The position numbers were made by a program, and so were the translations under genes. Source: Hymenobacter cyanobacteriorum (GTDB taxonomy: Bacteria > Bacteroidota > Bacteroidia > Cytophagales > Hymenobacteraceae). From it: a stretch of 64,000 nt of DNA. Below, piece after piece: positions 26,601 to 35,699 of this stretch. The stretch spans positions 496,001-560,000 of the forward strand of contig NZ_JALBGC010000003.1 of NCBI RefSeq assembly GCF_022631375.1, given 5' to 3'. How positions within the stretch are numbered: position 1 is the first letter of the stretch; each line of letters starts with the position of its first letter. The notes under the pieces were generated by a model. It worked only from the letters and a program-made list of their open reading frames with translations, did no database searches and was not told the DNA's origin.

Positions 26601-29600
26601 CTGCTGCTGGACGCGGCCTACTCGGCCAGCACCGGCGAAACCTTCCCCATTGCCATTTTCAACCAGGCCGATGCCAGCGCCACCAACACCCTCACCATCA
26701 GCCCCAACACCGGGGTTTCGGCGACGGTAACGGCGGCGGGCAGCGTGCTGGTACTGGCCAGCTCGCGCTACGTCACCATCGACGGCTCGAACACGACCGG
26801 CGGCACGACCCGCAACCTGACGCTGACCAACTCGACCCTCACGGCGAGCACCTACGGCGTGGGCCTGCTGCTGCAAAGCGGCCAGACCCAAGGCAACCAG
26901 TTTGCCACCATTCGCAACGTGAACGTGGTGGGCGGTGGCCTCACCACCAACGCAACCCTGGGCATTGTGCTCGCGGGTGCCGACAACGACAACGTGACGC
27001 TGCAGAACAACAGCGTGGTAGGCGTCACCACCGGCATTCAGGCCGCGGGTACGGCCCTGGCTTCGGCCGGCGGCCTCGATAACCTGGCGCTGACCGGCAA
27101 CGTGGTGGGCCCGACAACGGCCACTACGGGCGCGAATATCAACGGCACGGGCATTCTGCTCAGCAACGTGATTGCCCCGTCGGTGACGGGCAACACGGTG
27201 CAGAACGTGATTAGCACCGGCACAGCCCTGGGCCTGCAGGTGCAGAACGCCACCACCCCCACCGTCACCGGCAACTCGGTGCTGAACGTGGTGACCTCGG
27301 CGGGCGCGGCCACCGGCCTGGCCCTGTTTGCCAGCACCGGCGGCACCCTGAGCCAGAACTTGCTGCAGGGCCTGACCGGCAACAGCAGCACGGGCCTCTC
27401 GGTGGGCCTGCTGCTGGGCAGCGGCACCACGGGCGTAGTGATTGACCGCAACCGCCTGCAAGGGCTCACGGAGGTGAACACCGGCGGCAACGGCGTGAAG
27501 GGCATTGAGGTGCAAACTGCTCAGACGGCAGCCAACGTGCGCATCAGCAACAACTTTGTGCAGGTGCCGGGCGCTACCGGCTTCTCGGGCACTACCTACA
27601 GCAACGCCGGCATCCGCCTCAGCGGCACGCAGAGCGGCATCAACCTGTACTACAACTCGGTGAACCTGACCGGCACCGACACCTATAACATCGCCTCCAT
27701 CTCGGCGGGCCTGGTGGTGTTGACAGGCTCGACCGCCCTCGACATCCGGAACAACATTTTCCGCAACTCGATTGTGAACTCGGGCAACGCCGGCGCCAAG
27801 GCGTATGCGTTTTACTCGACGGCCCCCGCGGCGGCTTTCACCACCCTCAACTACAACGACTACTTCGCCAGCGGCACGCAGGCAGTGCTGGCCTACTTTG
27901 GTGGGGCCGACGTAACGACCCTGGCGGCGCTGCGCACCGCCACTACCCAGGACGCCAACTCGGTGAGCGCCGACCCGCAATATGTATCGGCTACCGACCT
28001 GCACGCGGTGGCTTCGGCCCTCAACAACGCGGCAACTCCCATTGCCAGCGTAACGCTGGACATTGATGGGGAAACCCGCTCGGCTACTACGCCCGACATT
28101 GGGGCCGACGAGTTTACGCCCGCGCCGATTGATGTGGCCGCTACTGCCCTGCTGAACCCGCTGACCGTGGGCTGCTATGGCGCCAGCGAAACCGTGGCCG
28201 TAAGCATCACGAACAACACGGGCACGGCCCTGAACTTTGCCCTGAACCCGACCACGGTGACCGTGACGGTGACCAAGCCGGACAACTCGACGCAGACCTT
28301 TACGACGACGCTGAACACCGGCACGCTGGCCGCCAACACCGCCCAGACCGTGACCCTGCCCGGCACGCTGAACCTGACCAATGCCGGCACCTACAGCTTC
28401 GCCGTCACGACGACGACCACCGGCGATGGCACCCCCGGCAACGACAACCTGACCGTGACCCGCACGGTGGTGGGCGTGGCCGCCCAGCCCCAGCTCGTCA
28501 CCTTCACCGGTTTCACGGGCGCGAACCTGAGCACGGTGTTCCCGGGCTGGAGCGAGGCCGCCGGGGCGACGGTGCCCACCGGCACCACTTCGCTGTGGAC
28601 CAACCAAACCGGCTTTGGCAGCACGGGCAACACCACGGCCAAAGTGAACCTATATGGGGCCGCAACGGCGAGAAACGAATGGATTTTATCGCCAAAATTT
28701 CTGGCTACCAGTTCCACTGTTCTCACCTTTGATGCGGGCCTGTCCGACTTCGGCAGCACCTCGGCCGACCCGGCCGGCATGACTGGTACCGACGACTTCG
28801 TAGAAGTGCGCATCTCGACCGACTGCGGCCAGACATTTACCCGCATTCCGACGTTTGCGCAGTTCAACGCGGCCAACCAGCCTACCAATGGCAGCCTGCG
28901 CAACTACTCCGTCGACCTCAGCGCCTACTCCGGCCAGCAAATTATTTTAGGCTTCTTTGCCTCGACCGGTACCACGCAGGATACCCCGGACTACGACTTC
29001 CACCTCGATAACATCAGCGTACGCAGCCCGTTGCCCATCGACCTGGGCCCGCTGGCCCTCGTGACGCCCACCGCCACCCAGGGCTGCTACACCGCCGCCG
29101 AAACCGTGAGCGTGAGCGTAACCAACCTGGGCTCGCAAACGCTGGACTTCGCCGCCAACCCCGCTACCGTGACCGCCGTGGTAACCACGCCCAGCGGCCC
29201 GCAGACCCTGACGGGCAGCATTACGACGGGCACGCTCGGCGCCGGCGCCAACCAGACCGTGACCCTCGCGCCAACCCTCGACATGTCGGCCGCAGGCACC
29301 TACTCGTTCGCCATCACGGCTACCGTGGCCGGCGACCAGACGACCAGCAATGATGCTCTGGCGGCTGTAACCCGCACGGTAGCGGCCCCGGTGGCCGGCA
29401 CGCTGGCTCCGGCCAGCAGCACCATTTGCGTGAGCGGCACCGCCAGCCTGACGCTGACCGGCGCCGCTAACGGGACCATTCAGTACCAGAGCAGCACGGA
29501 TAACGTGACGTTTACCGACGTAGCCGGCGCTACCAGTGCAGCCTTCACCACGCCGGTGCTCACCAGCACCACCTACTACCGCGCCCAAGTGCGCTGCGGC

Positions 29601-32600
29601 ACGGCCGTGGCCACTTCCAACGTAAGCACCCTCACGGTGAACAACCCGCTGGTGGCCTCGACCAACACGCCGCTGAGCATCTGCTCGGGCAGCACGGCCA
29701 CGCTCTCGGCAACGGCCAGCGCGGGCTACAGCATCCGCTTCTTCAGCACTGCTACCGGCGGCACGGCCCTGACGAGCACCACGGCCGGCAGCTACACCAC
29801 GCCAGCCCTCACGGCCAGCACCACCTACTACGCCGAAGCCTTCACGGGCAGCTCGGCTTCGGTGGGTCCGCTTACCAACGCCATCGGCACCGGCAGCACC
29901 AGCACGGTCAGCAACTACCTGCAGTTTAACGTGAGCCAGCCCACGACGCTGCTCGGCGTGAACGTTTATCCGGGAGCTGCGGGCAATGTGGTTATCGACT
30001 ACCGCAGCAGCACGGGGACGCTTATCCAGACGGCAACCGTAGCCGTGACGGCGGCGCAGGTGAATACCAAGACGTTCATTCCGCTCAACTTCAGCCTGGT
30101 GGCCGGCACGGCCCAGCGCCTGGTGATTGGCACGGGTAGTGTTTCGCTGTATCGCAACGACAGCGGGGCTTCTTACCCCTACACCGGCGGTGGCGTAACC
30201 ATCACGGGCAACTCCTTCGACGCGGCTTACTACTACTATTACTACGACTGGAGCGTGAGCTCGGAATGCGCCAGTGCTGCCCGCACCGCCATTCAGGTGA
30301 ACGTGACGCAGCCAGCCACGGCCAGCTTCACCACGGCCTCGGGCACCACCTGCGGCACCTCGGCCTACCAGCTGGCGGGCACGGTGGGCGGCTCGGCCAC
30401 GGGCGGCACCTACACCAGCAGCGGCACGGGCACGTTCAGCCCCGATGCCAACACGCTGACGGCCACCTACACGCCTTCGGCCGCCGACGTAGCTGCTGGC
30501 ACGGTAACCATCACGCTGACCTCGGCCGGCTCGACGCCCTGCCCGGCCGCCACGGCCAGCTTCGCGCTGAGCATCAGCCCGGCTCCGGTAGCGACGTTCA
30601 GCTACCCGGCAGCTACGACGTACTGCGCCGGTTCGGCCAGCACCGTAACGCCCACGCTGGGCAGCAGCGCCACGGCGGGCACATTCAGCTCGACCACGGG
30701 CCTGACCATCGACCCGGCTACCGGCGTAATCACGCTCAGCAGCAGCACCGCCGGCACCTACACCGTGACCAACACCGTGGCCGCTTCGGGGGCCTGCGCG
30801 GCCGTTTCGGCCACTGCTACGGCAACCATCACGCCGGCCACGACGGCCACGTTCAGCTACGGCGGCGGCACGTTCTGCGTGACGGGCACCAACCCCACGG
30901 CTACCGTGACCGGCACTGCCGGCGGCACGTTCAGCTCGACTTCGGGCCTGACGATTAACGCTACTACTGGTGCGATTACGCTCAGCAGCAGCACGCCCGG
31001 CACCTACACCGTAACCTATACGGTGGCCGGCCCCTGCGGCAGCAGCAGCACGCAGTTGGTAACGATTACCACGGCTCCGGTGGCCACGTTCAGCTACGGC
31101 ACTTCGCCCAGCTATTGCGTGAGCGGTGCCACCAACCCGGCTCCCAGCTTCGGCACGGGTGCCAGCGGTGGGGTGTTCAGCTCGACCGCTGGCCTGACCA
31201 TTGACCCAGCTACCGGCACGATTACGCTGGCTTCTTCGACGCCTGGCACCTACACCGTGACCAACACCATTGCTGCCAACGGCGGCTGCGCGGCGGCTAC
31301 GGCCACGGCGCAGGTGACCATCACGGCGGCCCCGCTGGCCACGTTCAGCTACGGCACCACGTCGACCTTCTGCGTGAGCGGCACGACGGCTCCGGCCGTG
31401 GTACTGGGCACCGGCGCAACCGCGGGTACGTTCAGTTCGACTGCGGGCCTGACGCTTAATGCTACCACGGGCGCAATCACGCTGTCGAGCAGCACGCCCG
31501 GCACCTACACCGTGACCAACACGTTGGCTGCGGCTAACGGCTGCGCGGCGGCCACGGCCACGGCGCAGGTGACCATCACGGCGGCCCCGCTGGCTACGTT
31601 CAGCTACGGCACCACGTCGACCTTCTGCGTGACTGGTGCGACCAGCCCAACCGTAGTACTGGGCACGGGTTCCACCGCTGGCACGTTCAGCTCGACCGCC
31701 GGCCTGACCATCAATGCCAGCACCGGCGCTATCACGCTCAGCAGCAGCACGCCCGGCACCTACACCGTAACCAATACGGTAGCCGCCGCCAATGGCTGCG
31801 CGGCGGCCACGGCCACGGCGCAGGTGACCATCACGGCGGCCCCGCTGGCTACGTTCAGCTACGCTTCGGCCAGCGCCTGCGCCGGCTCGGCTGCACTGCT
31901 GACGCCCACGCTGGGCACGGGTGCCACGGCCGGCACGTTCTCGTCGGCCGCCGGCCTCACGATTAACGCCACGACCGGCGTGGTGGACCCGGCTACCTCG
32001 ACGGCCGGCACTTACACCGTGACCAACACGGTGGCCGCCAGCGGCGGTTGCGCCGCCGCGACTGGCACGACCACCGTCACCATCAACGCGCTGCCGGCTA
32101 CGCCGACCTACACGTACACCTACCCCACCCGGAGCACGGTGCTGTTCACCAGCAGCGTGGCCCCGGCCGGCACCACCTACCAGTGGTACCTCAACGGTGG
32201 TATCATTGCCGGCGCGACCAGCCAGACCTACACGGCCAACGGCGCGGTTGCACCGGGCAACTACACGGTGCGCTTCATCAGCACGGCCACGGGTTGCCAG
32301 TCGGCTCCTTCGACGGTGCTGGTAGTGACGGCCACCAACCAGGCCCTGGCCGGCTCGTCGCTGCGCTTGTTCCCGAACCCGACGCCCTCGGGCCAGGTAA
32401 CGCTGGAGCTGACCGGCTACCGCAGCGCCACCCAGCTCACGGTGCTCGACGCCCTGGGCCGTGTGGTAACGCAGCAGCTACTGCCGGCTAACGCCGGTAC
32501 CGCCACCCACGCCCTCGACCTGACGGGCGCGGCCACGGGCGTGTACCTGCTACGCCTGAGCAATGCCGACGGTGTAGAAACCCACCGCCTGGTGCGTGAG

Positions 32601-32603
32601 TAA
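23673..32603 (+). CDS. Giant secreted beta-helix / Ig-like protein with T9SS sorting domain
   Basis: A 2976-residue protein. The ATG at 23673 is chosen because it gives a clean signal peptide (LGRWLAVAVLALLAAPGAQA). Domains in order: a first right-handed beta-helix (about 30-800) rich in NNTVSNN-type turns, ending FDGDARNATTPDIGADEG; a linker domain; a second beta-helix (about 960-1480) ending DIDGETRSATTPDIGADEF; and an Ig-like domain. Next comes a MAM/anchor-J-like domain (ARNEWILSPKF, YDFHLDNISV), more Ig-like domains, then six PKD-like tandem repeats of about 85 residues (encoded 30590-32095). It ends in a T9SS type A sorting domain (SSLRLFPNPTPSGQVTLELT to GVYLLRLSNADGVETHRLVRE). It is presumably a cell-surface adhesin or polysaccharide-binding protein. 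Confidence 0.88.
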   Translation: MHTFLLSSRLGRWLAVAVLALLAAPGAQAQLSGAKAIPGDYATVAAAITALNAGGVGAGGVTFNIAAGYTETFASPTAGAITATGTAANPIVFQKSGSGANPKITAGVGTTTNLDAIISLSGSDYVTLDGLELAENAANTTATTQMEFGIALFRPSATDGCQFNVVRNCVITLNKANTGTFGIYGAASTAASATSVAATAPSGANSSNKVSGNIITNSASGMYFTASTSTTLANYDQSNEVGVTAANQVYNFGTTATGWGIGGNYQNGFRVLNNVVNNTLNYVGGTTVPVAASTVTSTLRGIYGNTAPSASIDITGNTITLASGATTSTTTGIDNGIGSTAASNTVNITNNTVTISSATVTTGAVVGITSSASAATVNVTGNTVSNCSLSGATTAVFTAISNSASAGTITLSNNTVSNNTATGTGTMSLISGGSPTALTMNSNTLTGNSKPPAAPSASITLQCLVSSTTAVTANNNTVSNNTIVISGTSTSAGTVYGYSNGGSPTAETLTSNSFSGLSVSGTSTATTHLVVGIRTNTSTSDVQTITQNTINGLAIAGSGSGTVNGFSFLLGGGTGTLISRNKVYDLSAVGAGATVNGISISGGGTYLVANNLLGDLRTPAATGLTAVSGVAVSGGTAANLYYNTLYLNASSSATPFGTSGIYLATTATTADLRNNIVVNKSTAAGTGLTVALRRSAAALTGYASTSNNNLYYAGTPSATQVLYYDGTTAYQTLGALQGAVAPRESSSVTEDAPFLSTTGSAATFLHINPAVATQVESGAAPLASVTTDFDGDARNATTPDIGADEGTFTPQDLSGPAIAFTPLGSTASTASRTLAVTITDPSGVATGANAPRLYFRKGTTGAFAFVNPNSVSGSTYTFTFDYSLIGGAAGFDVIQYYVAAQDALGNASTNPGGGSGANPPGTTPPTSVYQYLIQGALAGTYYVGTSTSPNPARTYPTLTAAVNAYNANTLGGAVTFLLLDAAYSASTGETFPIAIFNQADASATNTLTISPNTGVSATVTAAGSVLVLASSRYVTIDGSNTTGGTTRNLTLTNSTLTASTYGVGLLLQSGQTQGNQFATIRNVNVVGGGLTTNATLGIVLAGADNDNVTLQNNSVVGVTTGIQAAGTALASAGGLDNLALTGNVVGPTTATTGANINGTGILLSNVIAPSVTGNTVQNVISTGTALGLQVQNATTPTVTGNSVLNVVTSAGAATGLALFASTGGTLSQNLLQGLTGNSSTGLSVGLLLGSGTTGVVIDRNRLQGLTEVNTGGNGVKGIEVQTAQTAANVRISNNFVQVPGATGFSGTTYSNAGIRLSGTQSGINLYYNSVNLTGTDTYNIASISAGLVVLTGSTALDIRNNIFRNSIVNSGNAGAKAYAFYSTAPAAAFTTLNYNDYFASGTQAVLAYFGGADVTTLAALRTATTQDANSVSADPQYVSATDLHAVASALNNAATPIASVTLDIDGETRSATTPDIGADEFTPAPIDVAATALLNPLTVGCYGASETVAVSITNNTGTALNFALNPTTVTVTVTKPDNSTQTFTTTLNTGTLAANTAQTVTLPGTLNLTNAGTYSFAVTTTTTGDGTPGNDNLTVTRTVVGVAAQPQLVTFTGFTGANLSTVFPGWSEAAGATVPTGTTSLWTNQTGFGSTGNTTAKVNLYGAATARNEWILSPKFLATSSTVLTFDAGLSDFGSTSADPAGMTGTDDFVEVRISTDCGQTFTRIPTFAQFNAANQPTNGSLRNYSVDLSAYSGQQIILGFFASTGTTQDTPDYDFHLDNISVRSPLPIDLGPLALVTPTATQGCYTAAETVSVSVTNLGSQTLDFAANPATVTAVVTTPSGPQTLTGSITTGTLGAGANQTVTLAPTLDMSAAGTYSFAITATVAGDQTTSNDALAAVTRTVAAPVAGTLAPASSTICVSGTASLTLTGAANGTIQYQSSTDNVTFTDVAGATSAAFTTPVLTSTTYYRAQVRCGTAVATSNVSTLTVNNPLVASTNTPLSICSGSTATLSATASAGYSIRFFSTATGGTALTSTTAGSYTTPALTASTTYYAEAFTGSSASVGPLTNAIGTGSTSTVSNYLQFNVSQPTTLLGVNVYPGAAGNVVIDYRSSTGTLIQTATVAVTAAQVNTKTFIPLNFSLVAGTAQRLVIGTGSVSLYRNDSGASYPYTGGGVTITGNSFDAAYYYYYYDWSVSSECASAARTAIQVNVTQPATASFTTASGTTCGTSAYQLAGTVGGSATGGTYTSSGTGTFSPDANTLTATYTPSAADVAAGTVTITLTSAGSTPCPAATASFALSISPAPVATFSYPAATTYCAGSASTVTPTLGSSATAGTFSSTTGLTIDPATGVITLSSSTAGTYTVTNTVAASGACAAVSATATATITPATTATFSYGGGTFCVTGTNPTATVTGTAGGTFSSTSGLTINATTGAITLSSSTPGTYTVTYTVAGPCGSSSTQLVTITTAPVATFSYGTSPSYCVSGATNPAPSFGTGASGGVFSSTAGLTIDPATGTITLASSTPGTYTVTNTIAANGGCAAATATAQVTITAAPLATFSYGTTSTFCVSGTTAPAVVLGTGATAGTFSSTAGLTLNATTGAITLSSSTPGTYTVTNTLAAANGCAAATATAQVTITAAPLATFSYGTTSTFCVTGATSPTVVLGTGSTAGTFSSTAGLTINASTGAITLSSSTPGTYTVTNTVAAANGCAAATATAQVTITAAPLATFSYASASACAGSAALLTPTLGTGATAGTFSSAAGLTINATTGVVDPATSTAGTYTVTNTVAASGGCAAATGTTTVTINALPATPTYTYTYPTRSTVLFTSSVAPAGTTYQWYLNGGIIAGATSQTYTANGAVAPGNYTVRFISTATGCQSAPSTVLVVTATNQALAGSSLRLFPNPTPSGQVTLELTGYRSATQLTVLDALGRVVTQQLLPANAGTATHALDLTGAATGVYLLRLSNADGVETHRLVRE
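30590..32095 (+). repeat. In-frame tandem repeats (six copies, about 255 bp)
   Basis: Six consecutive units begin ATFSYG or ATFSYA and end in TYTVTNT...AAATATAQVTI. Copies 3 to 6 are nearly identical over CAGGTGACCATCACGGCGGC, which recurs at 31311, 31566 and 31821, exactly 255 bp apart. The DNA similarity of the inner copies suggests recent duplication or gene conversion. Confidence 0.9.
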
Positions 32604-32620
32604 CCGGTAAGGTTACGCTC

Positions 32621-32670
32621 AACACAAAAAAAGCCCCGCTGGCATTGCCGGCGGGGCTTTTTTTGTGTTG
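32621..32670. terminator. Bidirectional terminator after the giant beta-helix gene
   Basis: AACACAAAAAAAGCCCCGC pairs with GCGGGGCTTTTTTTGTGTT around TGGCATTGCCG. The hairpin has A- and T-runs on either side, 18 nt past the stop codon. Confidence 0.9.
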
Positions 32671-32697
32671 AGGCGGGGCAGGTTGTCAGAGAGCGGG

Positions 32698-32774
32698 TGT
32701 CATTCCGACGCAGAAAGAACCTGAGGAAATCCATTTAGATTTCTCGCTCATATTTCTCCTGCGTCGGAATGACA
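32698..32774. repeat. Inverted repeat element (TGTCATTCCGACGCAG arms)
   Basis: 16-nt perfect arms at 32698-32713 and 32759-32774 enclose a 45-nt interior. The GTCAT terminus is shared with the other GTCAT families, but the rest of the arm is different and this is the only copy in the window. It ends 5 nt before the stop of the serine dehydratase gene. Confidence 0.8.
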
Positions 32775-32778
32775 AACG

Positions 32779-33687
32779 CTACATTTCGTCAGGGTCGTCA
32801 GGCAGGATGTTGACGTCCTGCACCAGCACCATTTTCTCGATTTCCTTGCCGCGCTTGGTGGCGGCCAGCCCGCCGAGGGCGGTTTCCTTATAGCGGGTTT
32901 CCATGGCCTGGCCCACCTCGCCGAGGGCCGCCACGCACTGGTCGACGGGAATCACCGGGTCGATGCCGGCGATGGCAATCTGGGCCGAGCTGAACGCAAT
33001 GGCCGCCGCGGAAGCGTTGCGCACTACGCAGGGTACCTCCACGAGGCCAGCCACGGGGTCGCACACCAGCCCGAGCATGCACTGAATGGTGACGGCCACG
33101 GCCGCAAACACCTGCTCGACCGGCCCGCCCAGGCAGTACACGATGGCCCCGCTGCCCATGGCGGCGGCCGAGCCGGTTTCGGCCTGGCAGCCGCCCACGG
33201 CCCCGGCCAGCGAGGCGTTTTGCTCAATAATCAGGGCAATGCCGGCGGCCACGAGCAGGCCCTCCAGAATCCGGCGGTCGTCGAGCTTGTGTAAATCCTG
33301 CAAGGTTACGAGCACGCCGGGCAGGATGCCCGAAGCCCCGGCCGTGGGCGCGGCTACTACGCGGCCCATGCAGGAGTTTACTTCCTTGGCACCCAAGGCG
33401 CGGGTAATGAGCTGTTTGAATTCGGGCGAGAGGACGGTGACGGGCGAGGCGGCAATCTTTTTGGCCCCGTTGTTTATCATGCCCGAGCGGGAGGTCATGT
33501 CGCCGGTCAGGCCTTCGTGCACGGCATCGCGCATCACGTCGTAGGCCCGCTGCAGGCCGGCCCAGATTTCGTCTTCGGTGCGGCCTTTTTGCTCGATTTC
33601 GTAGGCCAGCACGGGCTGGTAGAGCGGCTCGCCGGTTTCGGCGCAGTGCGCGCCCCAGGAGGCGAAATCATTAAATAGCAACGACAT
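32779..33687 (-). CDS. sdaAA: L-serine dehydratase, iron-sulfur-dependent, alpha subunit
   Basis: A 302-residue protein from the ATG at 33687 (MSLLFNDFASWGAHCAETGE). It carries the SDH-alpha signature: GLTGDMTSRSGMINNGAKKI, VNSCMGRVVAAPTAGASGIL, and the cluster cysteines in AVGGCQAETGSAAAM and LVCDPVAGLVEVPCVVRN. It deaminates L-serine to pyruvate and ammonia using a [4Fe-4S] cluster. Single-chain serine dehydratases also have a beta (SDH_beta) domain, which is missing here and not encoded next to this gene, so the partner must lie elsewhere. Confidence 0.92.
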   Translation of the reverse strand: MSLLFNDFASWGAHCAETGEPLYQPVLAYEIEQKGRTEDEIWAGLQRAYDVMRDAVHEGLTGDMTSRSGMINNGAKKIAASPVTVLSPEFKQLITRALGAKEVNSCMGRVVAAPTAGASGILPGVLVTLQDLHKLDDRRILEGLLVAAGIALIIEQNASLAGAVGGCQAETGSAAAMGSGAIVYCLGGPVEQVFAAVAVTIQCMLGLVCDPVAGLVEVPCVVRNASAAAIAFSSAQIAIAGIDPVIPVDQCVAALGEVGQAMETRYKETALGGLAATKRGKEIEKMVLVQDVNILPDDPDEM

Positions 33688-33728
33688 GGTGGGTGGGATT
33701 GGGATGGGTGGTGGGCTATAAACGCAAA

Positions 33729-33758
33729 GCCCCGGCCGAAGGTGTCTTCGGCCGGGGC
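33729..33758 (-). terminator. Hairpin terminator after the YD-like T9SS gene
   Basis: GCCCCGGCCGAAG and CTTCGGCCGGGGC pair around a short loop, placed between the minus-strand gene at 33795 and the downstream serine dehydratase. No clear T-run is present. Confidence 0.6.
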
Positions 33759-33794
33759 GCAAAGCTACGCGCGAGGGTGGCGCGGCGGTGCCGG

Positions 33795-35054
33795 CTAGCG
33801 GTTATCCCACTTGGTTTGCCACTGCTGCTGGCCGGCGCGCAGGCGCACCAAGTACAGCCCCGGGGCCAGCGCCACGCCCGTCAGGGCCACGCGGTGCTCG
33901 CCGGCAGCCTGGGCTTCAGAAGCCAGCGCGGTAGCTACGTGGCGGCCCAGCAGGTCGCACACGTCTACCGAAACCGGAGCGGCGGCCGGCAGCTGGTAGT
34001 AGAGGGCCGCCGATGCCCCCGAGCCGGGGTTGGGTGCCACGGCCAGGCCGAGGGCAGCATTGTGAGCCCGCTGGATGGCCGTTACCTGGGCGTAAGTATA
34101 CAGGGCGCGCTGGTAGTTCTGGAAAGCGTTGGTGTTGGGGTTCCAGGCCTGCAGGGTGGCCGTGCTGGGGTCGCCGTTGGCAGAATAAGTGTAAAGGGTT
34201 TGCGACGAGGTGGCCCAGGCGCTATTGGTGCCCCACGTTTCGGTGGTCAGCACCGACTCGCGGCCCTGCGCGTCGAAGCTCATGGTGTTGCGGGCCGAGT
34301 TGCCGTAGGTATTGCTGCCCAGCAGTACGCTTTCGGTGATGGACTGCTGCAGCTTGCCGGCCGCGTTGTAGGTGTAGCTGAAGCGCTGGAGCGGGTCCCA
34401 GTTGGTGGGGCCGCTGTTACTCTGGGTTTCGTACACGGCCACCTGGCCCAGGCCATTGTACGTCCAGAGCCGGCGGGCTGTGGCTGAGAAATAGCCGCTG
34501 GTGTAAAACTCCTCGAGCACCTGCGTGCGCTGGCCGGCCGCGTTGTAGCTGTGCGAATTACGCTTCAGCGAATCCCAGGGCGCCGTCGTATTGAAGGCAT
34601 TGCGGGTCTTGTACCACTCCCAGCGCACCTGGCTGGGGGTGTTGAAGGTGTTGATGGAGGCAAAATAAGCCCCGTAAGGCGTCTGCTGGTATTGGTCGGT
34701 GGTGTCGCTCAGGATTTCGCCGGCCGAGGTGTAGCGGTAGCGATGTGCGCCATTTAGCACCCAGGCGCTGCCGTTGCTGCGGTCAATTCGAATGGTGCCC
34801 GGCAGCGTGGGCGTGGCGTAGCGCAGGTAAGTCTGCCGCTGCAAGTCGACCCAGGCACTGCCGTTCCAGTTCTGAATCAGAACTTCCTGCAACTGTGAAA
34901 CGGTAGCAGCGGGCCGGCCGGCCAATGCATTATCGCGCTTGCTGAAGCCGGGCGCTTCATCGGGCGGGCGAACTTCGATAGGGGCCAGGGTTTGGGCGGA
35001 GCTGTGGTAAGCCAGCAGGGCCGCGCCGGAGAGGAGCAGTAAACGTTTGAACAT
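33795..35054 (-). CDS. Secreted YD-like repeat protein with T9SS sorting domain
   Basis: A 419-residue protein with a signal peptide (MFKRLLLLSGAALLAYHSSA). Six loose repeats of about 40-60 residues follow, each with a Y-x-Y/F-(N/D/T)-xx-G core: YRYTSAGEI, HSYNAAGQR, WTYNGLGQV, YTYNAAGKL, MSFDAQGRE and YTYSANGDP. These resemble the YD/RHS repeat family. A C-terminal T9SS sorting domain (VAPNPGSGASAALYYQLP to GLYLVRLRAGQQQWQTKWDN) targets it to the cell surface. It may bind carbohydrate or act as an extracellular structural protein; no catalytic residue is evident. Confidence 0.82.
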   Translation of the reverse strand: MFKRLLLLSGAALLAYHSSAQTLAPIEVRPPDEAPGFSKRDNALAGRPAATVSQLQEVLIQNWNGSAWVDLQRQTYLRYATPTLPGTIRIDRSNGSAWVLNGAHRYRYTSAGEILSDTTDQYQQTPYGAYFASINTFNTPSQVRWEWYKTRNAFNTTAPWDSLKRNSHSYNAAGQRTQVLEEFYTSGYFSATARRLWTYNGLGQVAVYETQSNSGPTNWDPLQRFSYTYNAAGKLQQSITESVLLGSNTYGNSARNTMSFDAQGRESVLTTETWGTNSAWATSSQTLYTYSANGDPSTATLQAWNPNTNAFQNYQRALYTYAQVTAIQRAHNAALGLAVAPNPGSGASAALYYQLPAAAPVSVDVCDLLGRHVATALASEAQAAGEHRVALTGVALAPGLYLVRLRAGQQQWQTKWDNR

Positions 35055-35070
35055 GGAAAGGAATAAAAAA

Positions 35071-35102
35071 ACCTGATTGGCCGATAGTAGCCAATCAGGT
35101 TC
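35071..35102 (-). terminator. Hairpin terminator of msrB
   Basis: AACCTGATTGGC pairs with GCCAATCAGGTT. Read on the minus strand the hairpin is followed by TTTTTTATTCC. It lies 28 nt past the msrB stop and immediately before the start of the T9SS gene. Confidence 0.85.
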
Positions 35103-35129
35103 AAAACTAAGCGCTTTTCAGCACCGGGC

Positions 35130-35597
35130 CTAATGCGCAGCCGGCTGTTTCTCGCCCTCGCTCACCAGCTTGATGCTGGCCGAGTTGATGCACAGGCGCA
35201 GGCCGCTGGGCGCGGGGCCGTCGGGGAACACGTGGCCCTGGTGGGCGTCGCACACGTTGCAGAGCACTTCCACGCGGGTCATGCCGTAGCTGGTGTCCTT
35301 CTTGTAGCGGATGGCGCTTTCGTCGACGGGCTGCGTGAACGAGGGCCAGCCGGTGCCGGACTCGAACTTCGTGCGCGAGTCGTAGAGCGGCGTGCCGCAG
35401 CACACGCAGGCGTAGAGACCGGCTTCGTGGGCCTCGCAGTACTCGCCGGTGAAGGCGCGCTCGGTGCCGTGCTCGCGGGTGACGTGGAACTGCTCGGGCG
35501 TGAGCTGGGCGCGCCATTCGGCGGGCGTTTTCTCGACACGGCGCGGCGAGGGAATGGGGTGGTTGGCAAGGCGGATAACGTCGTTCCAGGTTTGCAT
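35130..35597 (-). CDS. msrB: Peptide-methionine (R)-S-oxide reductase
   Basis: A 155-residue protein of usual MsrB length. Zinc is held by C64-x2-C67 (YACVCCGTPL) and C113-x2-C116 (VLCNVCDAHQGHVF). The active-site cysteine is C136 in GLRLCINSASIKL. FESGTGWPSFTQPVD is the conserved substrate loop. It reduces methionine-R-sulfoxide in proteins. It has no MsrA fusion and no signal peptide, so it acts in the cytoplasm. Confidence 0.95.
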   Translation of the reverse strand: MQTWNDVIRLANHPIPSPRRVEKTPAEWRAQLTPEQFHVTREHGTERAFTGEYCEAHEAGLYACVCCGTPLYDSRTKFESGTGWPSFTQPVDESAIRYKKDTSYGMTRVEVLCNVCDAHQGHVFPDGPAPSGLRLCINSASIKLVSEGEKQPAAH

Positions 35598-35637
35598 ATC
35601 GGGGGAGTTATTTGAAGGAAAGCGGCAGGAATAAGGT

Positions 35638-35674
35638 AAACGCGGCCAGCCCCGGGAGGTTTCCGGCCGCGTTT
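35638..35674 (-). terminator. Hairpin terminator of the RBBP9-type hydrolase gene
   Basis: AAACGCGGCC pairs with GGCCGCGTTT around a 17-nt loop, lying 26 nt past the stop of the minus-strand hydrolase gene. Confidence 0.6.
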
Positions 35675-35699
35675 GATAGACGCTGCGCCGGGGCTTTCC

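Noticed and set aside
24654..28607. A 1317-residue open frame on the minus strand opposite the giant beta-helix gene
   Set aside because: It is antisense to a clearly coding frame, consists of low-complexity Arg/Gly/Ala/His, has no domain, and arises from GC-rich codon bias.
30590..32095. Regularly spaced repeats considered as a CRISPR array
   Set aside because: The repeats are 255 bp, in frame, and encode PKD-like domains of one protein, with no short spacers.
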